DNA of 64,000 nucleotides from an uncultured Bacteroidales bacterium (GTDB taxonomy: Bacteria; Bacteroidota; Bacteroidia; Bacteroidales; Paludibacteraceae): assembly GCA_902800525.1 (NCBI GenBank), contig CADCEV010000005.1, positions 62,001 to 126,000 of the forward strand. Reading direction: 5' to 3'. The translations under genes were made by a program, and so were the position numbers. Of this stretch, positions 1 to 8,700 are shown piece after piece. Position 1 is the stretch's first letter, and each line of letters starts with the position of its first letter. The notes below the pieces were generated by a model. That model was not told the DNA's origin. It searched no databases and saw only the letters and a list, made by a program, of their open reading frames with translations.

Positions 1-1
1 G

Positions 2-790
2 AACTCGCCGGCATGGAACCTTCACCCCATGTGCTGCGAGAACCTCATCCTATGCGACCTGAACGTCCGCAACCCCTGGTATAGCCAGAACGGCGACGGT
101 GTCGATGTCGAGTCATGCAAGAACGTAGTGATCAGCCGTTGCTCCTTCGATGTCGGTGACGACGCTATCTGCATGAAGTCCGGCAAGGACAAACCCGGAC
201 GTGACCGCGGTATCCCGACGGAGAACGTGGTAGTGGATGATTGCGTGGTTTATCATGGTCACGGAGGTTTCGTTTGCGGCTCAGAGATGTCCGGCGGTAT
301 CAAGAATGTCGAAGTGCGCAATAACCTCTATATCGGTACCGATGTCGGTCTGCGCTTCAAATCAACCCGCGGACGCGGCGGTGTTGTGGAGAACATCTAC
401 ATCAACGGTGTCAACATGGTCAATATCCCGAACGAAGGTCTGCTCTTTGACCTCTTCTACGGCGGTAAAGGCGCAGGCGAGGAGACCGAAGAAGAACTCG
501 CTGCACGCATGAATGCCGAAGCTCCGCAGGTTAGCGAAGAGACACCGGCATTCAAGAATATCGTTATCGAGAACGTCAAAGGTGCGAACATCAAACGCGC
601 TATCTATTTCAATGGTCTGCCGGAGATGAAGATCCAGAATGTGACCCTCCGCAATGTGACCATGAGCGCTACCGAAGGCGCGCTCTTCCGTCAGACGAAC
701 GGTCTCGTCATTGATAACGTCAATATCAAAGCCCAAAAAGGCGAAGCTTTCTCGCTTGCTCCGACGGTAGAAAATGTTAAGATCAATTGA
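2..790 (+). CDS. Glycoside hydrolase family 28 (polygalacturonase-like), 3' part
   Basis: This frame is open from base 2 (reading NSPAWNLHPM...) to TGA at 788-790, so about 263 C-terminal residues are present and the 5' end lies outside the window. The GH28 right-handed beta-helix signatures appear in order: NGDGVDVES (the NTD-type motif), GDDAICMKSGKD (the double Asp motif), GHGGFVCGSEMSGG (the catalytic-site His), and LRFKSTRGRGG (the R-x-K substrate-binding motif). The family hydrolyses alpha-1,4 linkages in pectin or rhamnogalacturonan, usually in the periplasm or outside the cell. The following gene is a DUF4861 lipoprotein, another family found in pectin-utilisation loci, which supports this role. 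The exact substrate cannot be told. The internal ATG at 29 is not the real start, because family-conserved residues precede it. Confidence 0.93.
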   Translation, partial: NSPAWNLHPMCCENLILCDLNVRNPWYSQNGDGVDVESCKNVVISRCSFDVGDDAICMKSGKDKPGRDRGIPTENVVVDDCVVYHGHGGFVCGSEMSGGIKNVEVRNNLYIGTDVGLRFKSTRGRGGVVENIYINGVNMVNIPNEGLLFDLFYGGKGAGEETEEELAARMNAEAPQVSEETPAFKNIVIENVKGANIKRAIYFNGLPEMKIQNVTLRNVTMSATEGALFRQTNGLVIDNVNIKAQKGEAFSLAPTVENVKIN

Positions 791-817
791 TAATTGATAA
801 TTGATAATTGATAATTG
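785..817. repeat. TTGATAA tandem array between GH28 and DUF4861 genes
   Basis: Four to five copies of a TTGATAA unit run from the GH28 stop codon towards the start of the next gene. Close relatives occur at 33956-33990 and 62441-62535. The array fills almost the whole intergenic gap, so it also forms the translation-initiation context of the next gene. Confidence 0.85.
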
Positions 818-824
818 TATCGAA

Positions 825-1874
825 ATGTCTATCTATCGAAATATCGGAATATCAGTTATGGGTTTGTTACTCGCGGGTTGTAGCCCGCGGGTAGCCACCT
901 CTTTCTGGCGAATCGGCACTCCTGCAGATTCGACCAGAGAGGGCTATGCCGTCCTCTATGAGGGCAAGAAAATGCGTCATTGCTACCCTATCACGGAATG
1001 GAAAACAACCGATGAGAAAGAGGACGTCTATCATTCGCTCCACCACCATGGTGTAGCCGTTGAGTCCGAACTCATGGCGTATCGCATCTATTTCGACAAG
1101 AAACAGACCATCGATCCTTATTGCAAACGCAAGCCTCAGCTCGAACTTGCCAAATCATATTGGTACCCCAACGACAGTCTGTTAGCCGAAGGATACGGCG
1201 ATGATATTCTCCGCGTCTCCGGCACTGTTGGTGTCGGTACGGTCAAGTACTGGAACGGCAAAAAGATGGTTCATTTCGAGAATGTCGGCGAGCGCAGCGA
1301 GCGTATCGTTCGCCAGACAAAGAATAGTGCCACGATAGAGGTCGCTATCAAAGATTGGAAGCCATCAAACCTTCAAACTAACGGACAAAGTCCGTCAAAC
1401 TCTCAAACAAGCGAAGCTAAACATGGTCTGGACCTCTCCGTCCAATATACCATGCAAGCCGGTCACCGCGATATGCGCTGCGATGTCTTCTGCTCTTCTC
1501 CCGTTGAAGGCCTTTGTACCGGCGTGCAGACGATCCCTGCTAAGGGAGGAAAAGACACCATTACTATTATTCTCCCCAACGGTGTTTTGTTAGCATCTTG
1601 GGGAACAGATTGGCCGGTGAACGACTCGACTAAGTACGCCAAAGAGACCGTCGGTCTCGGTGTCTTCATCCCTCATCCCTATGCCGGCAGTCCCGTCCAC
1701 GACAAGCAGAACAACCTCTGTCTACTAAATCCCCTTCCCTTTAGGGAGGGGTCAGGGGTAGGCCTTCATTTCTACCTCACCTGTTGCGGTGCCACCAAAG
1801 AAAACCACTCCGTAACAACAACTGCCGAGGAGTGGTTCGCCTATCTCCGCCGTTGGGCAAAGAAACTCAAATAA
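825..1874 (+). CDS. DUF4861 family lipoprotein
   Basis: A protein of about 349 aa with a short signal peptide ending in a lipobox (LLLAGC, Cys about residue 19), so it is probably membrane-anchored. The body reads as a DUF4861 protein (for example VESELMAYRIYFDKKQTID and SYWYPNDSLLAEGYGDD), a family found beside pectin and rhamnogalacturonan enzymes. Its molecular role is not established. ATG 825 is preferred because ATG 858 would leave no signal peptide. It lies 34 bp after the GH28 stop and is probably co-transcribed. Three stretches look like inserted repeats: a hairpin at the lipobox (868-893), a polar Ser/Asn/Gln segment (1361-1415), and a GC-rich repeat read as NPLPFREGSGVG (1728-1762). 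All keep the frame open. Confidence 0.8.
   Translation: MSIYRNIGISVMGLLLAGCSPRVATSFWRIGTPADSTREGYAVLYEGKKMRHCYPITEWKTTDEKEDVYHSLHHHGVAVESELMAYRIYFDKKQTIDPYCKRKPQLELAKSYWYPNDSLLAEGYGDDILRVSGTVGVGTVKYWNGKKMVHFENVGERSERIVRQTKNSATIEVAIKDWKPSNLQTNGQSPSNSQTSEAKHGLDLSVQYTMQAGHRDMRCDVFCSSPVEGLCTGVQTIPAKGGKDTITIILPNGVLLASWGTDWPVNDSTKYAKETVGLGVFIPHPYAGSPVHDKQNNLCLLNPLPFREGSGVGLHFYLTCCGATKENHSVTTTAEEWFAYLRRWAKKLK
868..893. repeat. Small perfect hairpin coding the lipobox region
   Basis: The stem CGCGGG/CCCGCG, extended outward by TAC/GTA with one G-T pair, encloses the loop TTGTAG. Read in frame it encodes part of LLLAGCSPRVA, so the lipobox cysteine codon sits inside the hairpin. It resembles other short hairpins in the window (26920-26934, 26964-26981, 53090-53106, 53123-53140, 60639-60655). 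Confidence 0.6.
1361..1415 (+). repeat. Low-complexity in-frame insert in the DUF4861 gene
   Basis: Repeated TCAAAC-type units with an internal ACGGACAAAGTCCGT palindrome give a Ser/Asn/Gln-rich stretch between otherwise conserved strands. It looks like intergenic-type repeat DNA that stayed in frame. Confidence 0.5.
1728..1762 (+). repeat. GC-rich CCCTTC...GGGTAGG repeat inside a gene
   Basis: The core CCCTT(C)CCTTTAGGG is followed by AGGGG and GGGGTAGG. The same element, with a few changes, lies at 50526-50560 and 61928-61960, and a shorter variant at 26838-26868. Here it is read as NPLPFREGSGVG. Confidence 0.75.
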
Positions 1875-1878
1875 GAGA

Positions 1879-1989
1879 CTATTTCTTGATAACTAATTGG
1901 ATCTCTAATCCAAGCACGTCAGTTACTTTAGTAAGCGTCTCAAGCGATGGTGATTTTGAGCCGCGTTCTATTGACACTATCGTGTTAAA
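1879..1989 (-). pseudogene. 3' remnant of an XRE/HipB-like HTH antitoxin
   Basis: The minus strand reads FNTIVSIERGSKSPSLETL and then TKVTDVLGLEIQLVIKK and a stop. This is the second half of a Cro/CI-type helix-turn-helix domain: recognition-helix end, the SxIERGxxSPSLxTL core, and a short C-tail. About 30 N-terminal residues and the start codon are missing, and an in-frame TGA lies just upstream. No toxin partner is present. The gene is convergent with the DUF4861 gene and ends 5 bp from it. Its promoter and two palindromic operators are still present upstream, so it looks like an internally deleted autoregulated antitoxin gene. Such domains occur in HipB and HigA antitoxins and in stand-alone repressors; which it was cannot be told. 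Confidence 0.75.
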
Positions 1990-2008
1990 TCACACTATTT
2001 TGTGATTT
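1987..2008. promoter_or_regulatory. Palindromic operator 1 of the HTH remnant
   Basis: Perfect 8-bp half-sites AAATCACA and TGTGATTT are separated by 6 bp. The site overlaps the predicted transcription start of the minus-strand promoter. The same half-sites and spacing recur at 2047-2070, as expected for a dimeric XRE repressor. Confidence 0.65.
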
Positions 2009-2014
2009 TGGGAA

Positions 2015-2045
2015 CAAAGGTACAACTTTTTTTGACATAAACAAG
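2015..2045 (-). promoter_or_regulatory. Bacteroidota promoter of the HTH remnant
   Basis: On the minus strand, CTTGTT is followed after 17 bp by TACCTTTG, the standard -33/-7 arrangement. Operator palindromes lie on both sides. Confidence 0.7.
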
Positions 2046-2046
2046 A

Positions 2047-2070
2047 AAAATCACAAAATAATGTGATTTT
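2047..2070. promoter_or_regulatory. Palindromic operator 2 of the HTH remnant
   Basis: Perfect 9-bp half-sites AAAATCACA and TGTGATTTT with a 6-bp spacer, immediately upstream of the -33 box. It matches operator 1, so the promoter is bracketed by two copies of one binding site. Confidence 0.65.
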
Positions 2071-2095
2071 CCTCTGATTTTACGCCTTTGCAGCG

Positions 2096-2152
2096 TTATT
2101 TGTTTGGATTTTGTCCGAAAATGACAAATTATTTGTTTGGATTTTGTCCGAA
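2096..2152. repeat. Two direct repeats of a 24-bp unit (core GGATTTTGTCCGAA)
   Basis: Identical 24-bp units start at 2096 and 2129, 33 bp apart. The first runs into GTCCGAAAATGACA, which resembles the TGCCGAAAATGTG motifs at 47163-47210 and, inverted, 52403-52454. No coding function is seen. Confidence 0.7.
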
Positions 2153-2175
2153 TGTCAACTTCCTCTCTTCCGTGA

Positions 2176-2766
2176 TTAGCATTCCGGTAGCTCTTTTTTC
2201 CCTTTCCGGACTTTGAAGATGCCATATGTCATCGCCAGCGCGAACATCATCACCAACACGTCCATGCCATCACCTACTGGGCAATGACAATAATCGCCGT
2301 CTTTTGCGCAATAACAGTCATCTTCATATTCGCATCCACATACTGAGCAGTATATATTATCTTCATCCTGTACCCAATTGCACTCTTGGCAATGTTCTCC
2401 ATTTGGTTTAAATGGAGTAACAATTTTCCTCGGTCCAGATTTCCATGCTGAAGATTGCGTTTGTGCGGCCGTTATACCGCCATATACATTCGATGCTGCG
2501 GTATAAAATCCCTGTACATTAGCTACCGGTTTATAAACAGAAGTGCTCACTACATTATTGCTCCGCAATCCACTATAGCTATACGAACTTCCTGTCCGCA
2601 TAGCCATAGCCGATGTACCGGTTCTCATGCTACTCGTTGAACGCATTGACACAGACGGCATTTGCGCGCTGCGATGCGATGAACTGTGTGTGAATATCTG
2701 CGCGACGCTCACGCGGGGCATAAACAGACATAACAAACAGACTAATTTCAATACCCTTATTTTCAT
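2176..2766 (-). CDS. Secreted Ser-rich, Cys-rich protein with C-terminal membrane helix
   Basis: A 196-aa protein of unknown function. It has a signal peptide (about residues 1-22), then a Ser/Arg/Met-rich stretch. A compact Cys-rich segment follows (about 125-165; CQECNWVQDEDNIYCSVCGC and further Cys pairs) that could bind metal or form disulfides. A hydrophobic helix (DVLVMMFALAMTYGIFKV) ends in the basic tail RKGKK. That layout, PVGDG plus helix plus basic residues, resembles short C-terminal sorting anchors seen in Bacteroidota. Its start lies 2 bp after the stop of the 2376-aa protein, so the two are almost certainly co-transcribed and translationally coupled. This suggests a partner or processing role, which is inference. 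Confidence 0.6.
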   Translation of the reverse strand: MKIRVLKLVCLLCLFMPRVSVAQIFTHSSSHRSAQMPSVSMRSTSSMRTGTSAMAMRTGSSYSYSGLRSNNVVSTSVYKPVANVQGFYTAASNVYGGITAAQTQSSAWKSGPRKIVTPFKPNGEHCQECNWVQDEDNIYCSVCGCEYEDDCYCAKDGDYCHCPVGDGMDVLVMMFALAMTYGIFKVRKGKKELPEC

Positions 2767-2768
2767 CT

Positions 2769-5700
2769 TTATTGTACTCTTTGGCCCAAACTATTATATT
2801 TCAGGCCGTTCTTCAGGATATACACCGTATTATCCTTAATATATTTAGTTACTGTTTTATCACTTTTTGCACTTTCTACGCCGGTTGATACGCCGTGGTC
2901 TTCTTGCGAACCTACAATCTCGAATCGACCCTCAACCTCCATATCGATGAACTCAAGACTGATTGCCTTGCCTTCTTCAATAAGGTACTTGTCGCCTGTC
3001 AGGTTATCCACGAAGTACAGAACATGGTTGCTCTCCACATGGCTGAAAACCAATTGGCAAGTGTCAATTTCTCCGGCGCGGATACCGATCTTCGTGCCGC
3101 GCATATCGTCTGTTGCATCAACCGCCAATTCGCGATCTTCGATTGCATAGATAGCACTCCGGCCTTCTACAGCCTTCTTCGGTGCATCGTAGCCGTTCTC
3201 GTAAGATTTGTCATAAGAATCACTCTCTAATAGATACAGTTCGTCTTTTCCAAACGCATCAATCATCGTGATACTCATACGACCTGTCAAGGACTCATTA
3301 ACGGCTTTCTGCTGCACTTTCAAAGGCTTGTTGTCTTGAGTGCCTTCCCAAACAAGGCGCTCGTAATCAAGCCTCAGCGTAGTTGCTGCATCAGTATGAA
3401 CGAAGAATGCTTGCATAGACGGAATCACGCGTTGAACGCTACTCGGCAAACTTCCCAAAGTCGCTACAGGAACTTCGATATAACTATCCTCACGTGCGTC
3501 CCACAGATAAATGGTGGCATCTGCACCGTTGAAATCTTCAACCGTCAAACGGGTTATATCTATCGGAGCAGCAAAACTATTCGCTACCATATTCCATCCC
3601 TTCAAATTGTGCTCGGCTCCGCTGGTATAATCCAAATCGATTTCTACCGTTCCGCGGTTCTGGACTAACGGACCATTAAAGGTCATCTTAAATCCTTCTG
3701 CGTTTCTGTACTGAGAAGTGGCATAGCCCACAAATGGCTTCAAAATTAGATTCCTACGGTCATTTACCCATTTGCCCAGATCTTCATGCCAGCTCTCAAC
3801 CATACTTTTCGGGAATGCTGTTTTTGCAGCATAACCTTCAACTGCTACAGGTACACCCACGTACTGCCAATAATCGTCTCCACTGTCACCAAGCACGTCC
3901 TTATACCCCACCGAGAACAGCTCGATAGTAGCCTCCGGCATCTCGCCTTCATAGTCCGGCGAGAAGCGGATGTATGCCGTCTGACCTCTTTCGCCATCAC
4001 CGTCATCTTCCAGTTTGGCTTTTAGGATCAGGTTTTCTTTGGTGGCATTGGTAATACCGCCGTCGCCGATGGTCAGACCGCCGGTAGGAGCGATGGTAAC
4101 CGTTGCTCCCTCATCAATATCCAGACTCTTCGCTGCAATCTCATGGGAAATCTCGATATTCGTTTGTATTAATACGTGGGTATCTGCGTCCGGTTGTACA
4201 TTGTTTTCCCAGTTGGAAGCCAAATTCCAACCTCCCTCGGCATTATTAGTCAGCACACAGCCTTTTTCTACATGAACGGTCGCTGTACCGGAAGCGCTGA
4301 GATAGTTCGCGCTGTTCGGCGTAAAAGTATAGGCTAATACATGGTCACCGGCAGTATATTTGGCGGTAGTGGCATCCAGTGCTGCATCCCATGTACATAC
4401 GCCCGGCGTGCCGTCGTTGGTCAGAACCGACTGTGACAGGGTCTGATAGCTGGCTATGTCGCTTGCCGTTACGCTCAGAACCGGCGCTGCCTGATTTACG
4501 ACGATAGACACTTCAAAATCCACAGCGTTGTATTGATCGCTTTCCGTTGGAGTGAAACGGACTGTGGCGCTTGTCGGGTTTCCGGCATCCAGAATTGCCT
4601 CGCCGTTCAGCCATGCGTATGTTCCCTTTACTTCTACGCTCGGCACTTTGACGGTATCGGTTGCGGTAAGCGTTCCACTGAGTTCCGAGGTACTCAATGC
4701 CGCTCCGTAAGTGATAGCGGAAGCAGTAAGAGTATGTTCTATTGCCGGAGAGAATTTCTGTACTTCCACCTCTACATCCATGCGAACGACATTGTAATAA
4801 TTGGTGTTGCTCGGAGTGAAGAGTACTGTTCTTGAGAATGTTCCGGCAGTATTCATTGCCTCGCTTCCGTTTTCCCAGGTAAAGATACCTTCTACCTCAT
4901 TACCGTTCGATGTAGCCGCACCGCCGGACAAAGTAGCATTATCCAGCAACTTGCCCTTCTTGATCGCCGCTGCTGTCGGAGCCGTTACCTCCGGCGTGAA
5001 CTTCTTGATCGTCAGCGCTTTAGCTACCGGTGTTGCCGCCGAGAAGGTCTCGTTTCCGTCTTGCTGAGCCGTGATAGTCACCTCACCGCCGCAAACGATC
5101 TTCAGCTTATTATCTTCGTCCACATACGCGATGGATGCGTTCGAACTCGTATAACGAACGGCTAAGCGGCTACTTGCAGAAGCATCAAACGTGATATCAG
5201 CATCGCAGTATATCTCTGTTTCCGAGAAGTTCCATGTGATCGTCTGAGCATCTTTGTTGACCGGCACAAGCACATTACAGGTCGTGGTGTTGTACCAATT
5301 GGTATTTTCCGGCGTGAAGACAACGGTGTAACCGCTGTTAAAGCGATCGACGGATGTTGCCGGAGTCTGCCATGTGAACGTACCTGCAACCGATGCCTCG
5401 CCACCTGTCAAATCCACATCTGCCAATGTCGCAGGGATAGAAACGGTCTCTGCGGTAGGAATAACGGTTATCTCCGGCGTCACGCGCGAGATAATATAGG
5501 TGCGTGTTGTTTCAGTAGCGCCATAGTTGGCGTTTCCGGCTTGCGAAGCGGTGACGGTTATCGTACCGGCTTGGTAGATACGCAACGCCCAAGTGCCGTC
5601 GCCTTTCTGATAAGCCTCAGCCGTTGCATTATCCGAAGAAGAGAAAGATACCGGCAATTCACTGGTAGCCGTAGCAGCCAAGGCGACCTCATCCGTCGTA

Positions 5701-8700
5701 TTCACACTCACGGTTGAAGCAACATTCCAACTGATGGTTTGGGACAACTTGCTCACTGTTGCAGAAATAGGTATCTCCAGGCGTTGATCCTTATTGGAGA
5801 GAACGATTGCGTTATTTTCTGTGCCTTCCGTTTTGCCGATGCAGCGCACGGATACTAATGCTCCCTGAACCGTTTCTCCGCAGTTCTCTCCCAGCGTCTG
5901 GGTCATGACTGTGAACTGCGTACTCGGATTTTTCAGCTCTACATCCAGTGTACCTGTCAGGTTCGAATAGTTGACACTGATCTGCTGCATTTCTACCTGA
6001 CCAACTTCCATTCGCGAGAAATCGGTGGCATTCTCGTCTAACTCAAGGTATTTCGCCTGCGTCACCTGTACGTTTTTGATTCTACGCGTAAGGGTGGAAC
6101 CGAAGTTGGCGGCAAACTTCACCTTGGTCGTTTTGCGGTTGAGCGAAATAGCGCCAAAGTTCTTAAAATCCGTATCTAACCCCATGTCAGACCTTATCTC
6201 ATGCCAATCCTTGTCATAATACTCATAGATCCACAGACCATGTATTGCTGCCGTTTGTCTGCGGGCAGTGAAAGAGAGAGTGCGCGGTTCTCCGTTGATG
6301 ACATAAACCTCGTTGTCAATAGTGTGCAGCACTCTTTCATCGGCGTCATCCAAAACCAGCGGATTGCATCCTGCATCCGGATTACGGACAATCAGCTTCA
6401 TCGTTTTGCTCAAACCTACGTATTCCGCGTCTCCGGCTTGCGTGGCTGTAATCGTTCCGCGGCCCCACCCTGTTATGGTGAGAGTATTGCCGCTTACAGA
6501 AGCAAACGCACGGGCAGCAGCGTCCAAACTATAGGTGATCGGCAACGTATTATCCGCATCCGAATAAGCGGTTAACGTAACCGTCTTGGTCTGATTATTC
6601 TCGCGTTTCACATTCAGCAAACGGTCATTCCATACAATGTGTTGCACTTTCTTGTCGGTCACAATCACCTCGATTGTGTCGCGGATAGAAGCCCACTTCG
6701 TATCTCCGGCCTGATATGCGAACACACGGGTCGTGCCTTCTTTCAAACCGGTTATCTCATTGCCGTTGCTTACGCTGACCACCGTTGCATCTTCTGCGGT
6801 CAATACCACATCCAGCTGACTCGTTGCAGTTGCTGCATCCGGGATAAGGATGTTTCTATTAACCGGCGATACTTCATCGCTCCAGATGATTTGCTGTACA
6901 GCTTTTTCCGTAGAACCTGTCAATGTGACATTTGCGGTCTTGCCATCAGCACTCTCGATATGAAGCGTCGCTGTATGCGAACCCTCTACATCGTGTTTGT
7001 AACTAACCTCAATTGTTTTCGAACCAAAGCGGTCCAACGCAGCGTCGCTGATGGTGTTGTCTCCCTCTTTGATTTGGAAACGATCGGCATTGGCTCCTTG
7101 CAAAGTAATCGTACAGGACTGCACGCTATACCAATCTACATCTATATCCCGAACGGTCGGGTTATTTCCCATATAGCGCATTCCGTAAGCGACAGACGCA
7201 GGAGCTTCTATTCCCGTACGTGCGGTAATGGTCAACCCACCAAAAGTTCCGGTTGTGTTCTTATTCATTGAATTGGCGCCATCGAACTCCAGTTTCAGGA
7301 ACTTTGCTGCCGCGGGAATTTCATCTTCGTGTAATACATCTTCCTCATCTTGCGTATATGAAGCAAAAAGCATATACGAGCCAGACTGATTATTCTCTGA
7401 CCAATACAAGTTATAAGTTCTATCTACCCATGCATCAGAAGAAGGCGTAAACTTGACTGATTTTGCGACACCGGTAAAGGCATACACAGTAGTCTGGTCT
7501 TTTTTCAGAGTAACATTTCCGATGTTATACTGCACATGGTTCGCCGGCTGCGACACCGTAATAGTCTTGGTCAGATTAGTAGAAGCCGCATTCCATTTAT
7601 AGTTCCCCTGCTGCGAGAGTGTGAATGTGACATTGCCGGACTTGTTGTACACCTCAATCGAACCATCTACATAGTCCGCTACCGTCGGATTATTGGAAGT
7701 AACCGAATATTCAATATCTTCGTTCGTAGAAGAAACAACTTCATTGATACGTGCGCCCCATAAATAGTTATCATTCAAATGCCAAGTAATAACCGGCGTT
7801 TTCTTTCTTACCGTAAGAGCTGCCGTGATAGTATCGCCTGTCCAATAAGCATTAGCAGGCATACGAATACTCAATGTCGCATTTCCGTCTTTCTTGGCAC
7901 GCCATTTGCCGTCCACAAAACGAACCACCTCTTCGTTGTCAGAAACAATTGTTACATCGGCGAACGGGTGTCCATCTACCGGAGAGGTCACAATACTATA
8001 CGCGCCCTCGGTTGTTACAGAGTCCTCTACCTCGCAGGTAATGCCGTTCAAAGTAGTAGCCAACTTTACCGGATGTTTTTTCACATTCACCGTCACGTAC
8101 CCTGTGTGACCAAAGATTGTATCGTTTCCGGCTTGTGAGAAAGTCAGATTGGTTGTACCAAAAGCAGTTGCTGTAATCACACCGGTGTGCGTGCTGCTGT
8201 TATGGGCATATGTGACATACGAAGGATTATTCGGTTTGGTAAACGTTGCTTCTGTGTTATCGATGTTCTCAAACGAAACAGTGGCAGTCTGACCAATAAG
8301 CAGATCAATCGTTGCTGTTGCGCCGTCTGCGATGACATTGCCGTTCAACTTAAACACCGGGCTCTTCTTCGGCTCAATGAGATAGTCGTGGTAAGAACTT
8401 CCTTCCAAATAGAAATCCGTCTCAGCCGTAGTAACGCTAATCCGCGCATCTTGATTCGTGGTAAAACCGGTAGTCGGGACACGAACCGTAGTACCATCTA
8501 CTACGGCAGCAGTCGTACTGTCAGAAGAATACGTATAACTCAATCCCCCTACATTCGCGCCATTATACTGTGCCTGCGCCAAATTCGTCAACACTGCTCC
8601 CGAATAAATATGATTGAACGTCCGCCAAACAAATGTCGGAGTACGTTTGTTTACTTTAACAGTAAAATCAGCCGTCTTTCTATTATATTGACCTGTTTGA

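Noticed and set aside
1995-2225. 76-codon minus-strand frame
   Set aside because: It runs through the operators and the 24-bp repeats, giving FRTKSKQI twice by repetition; not a gene.
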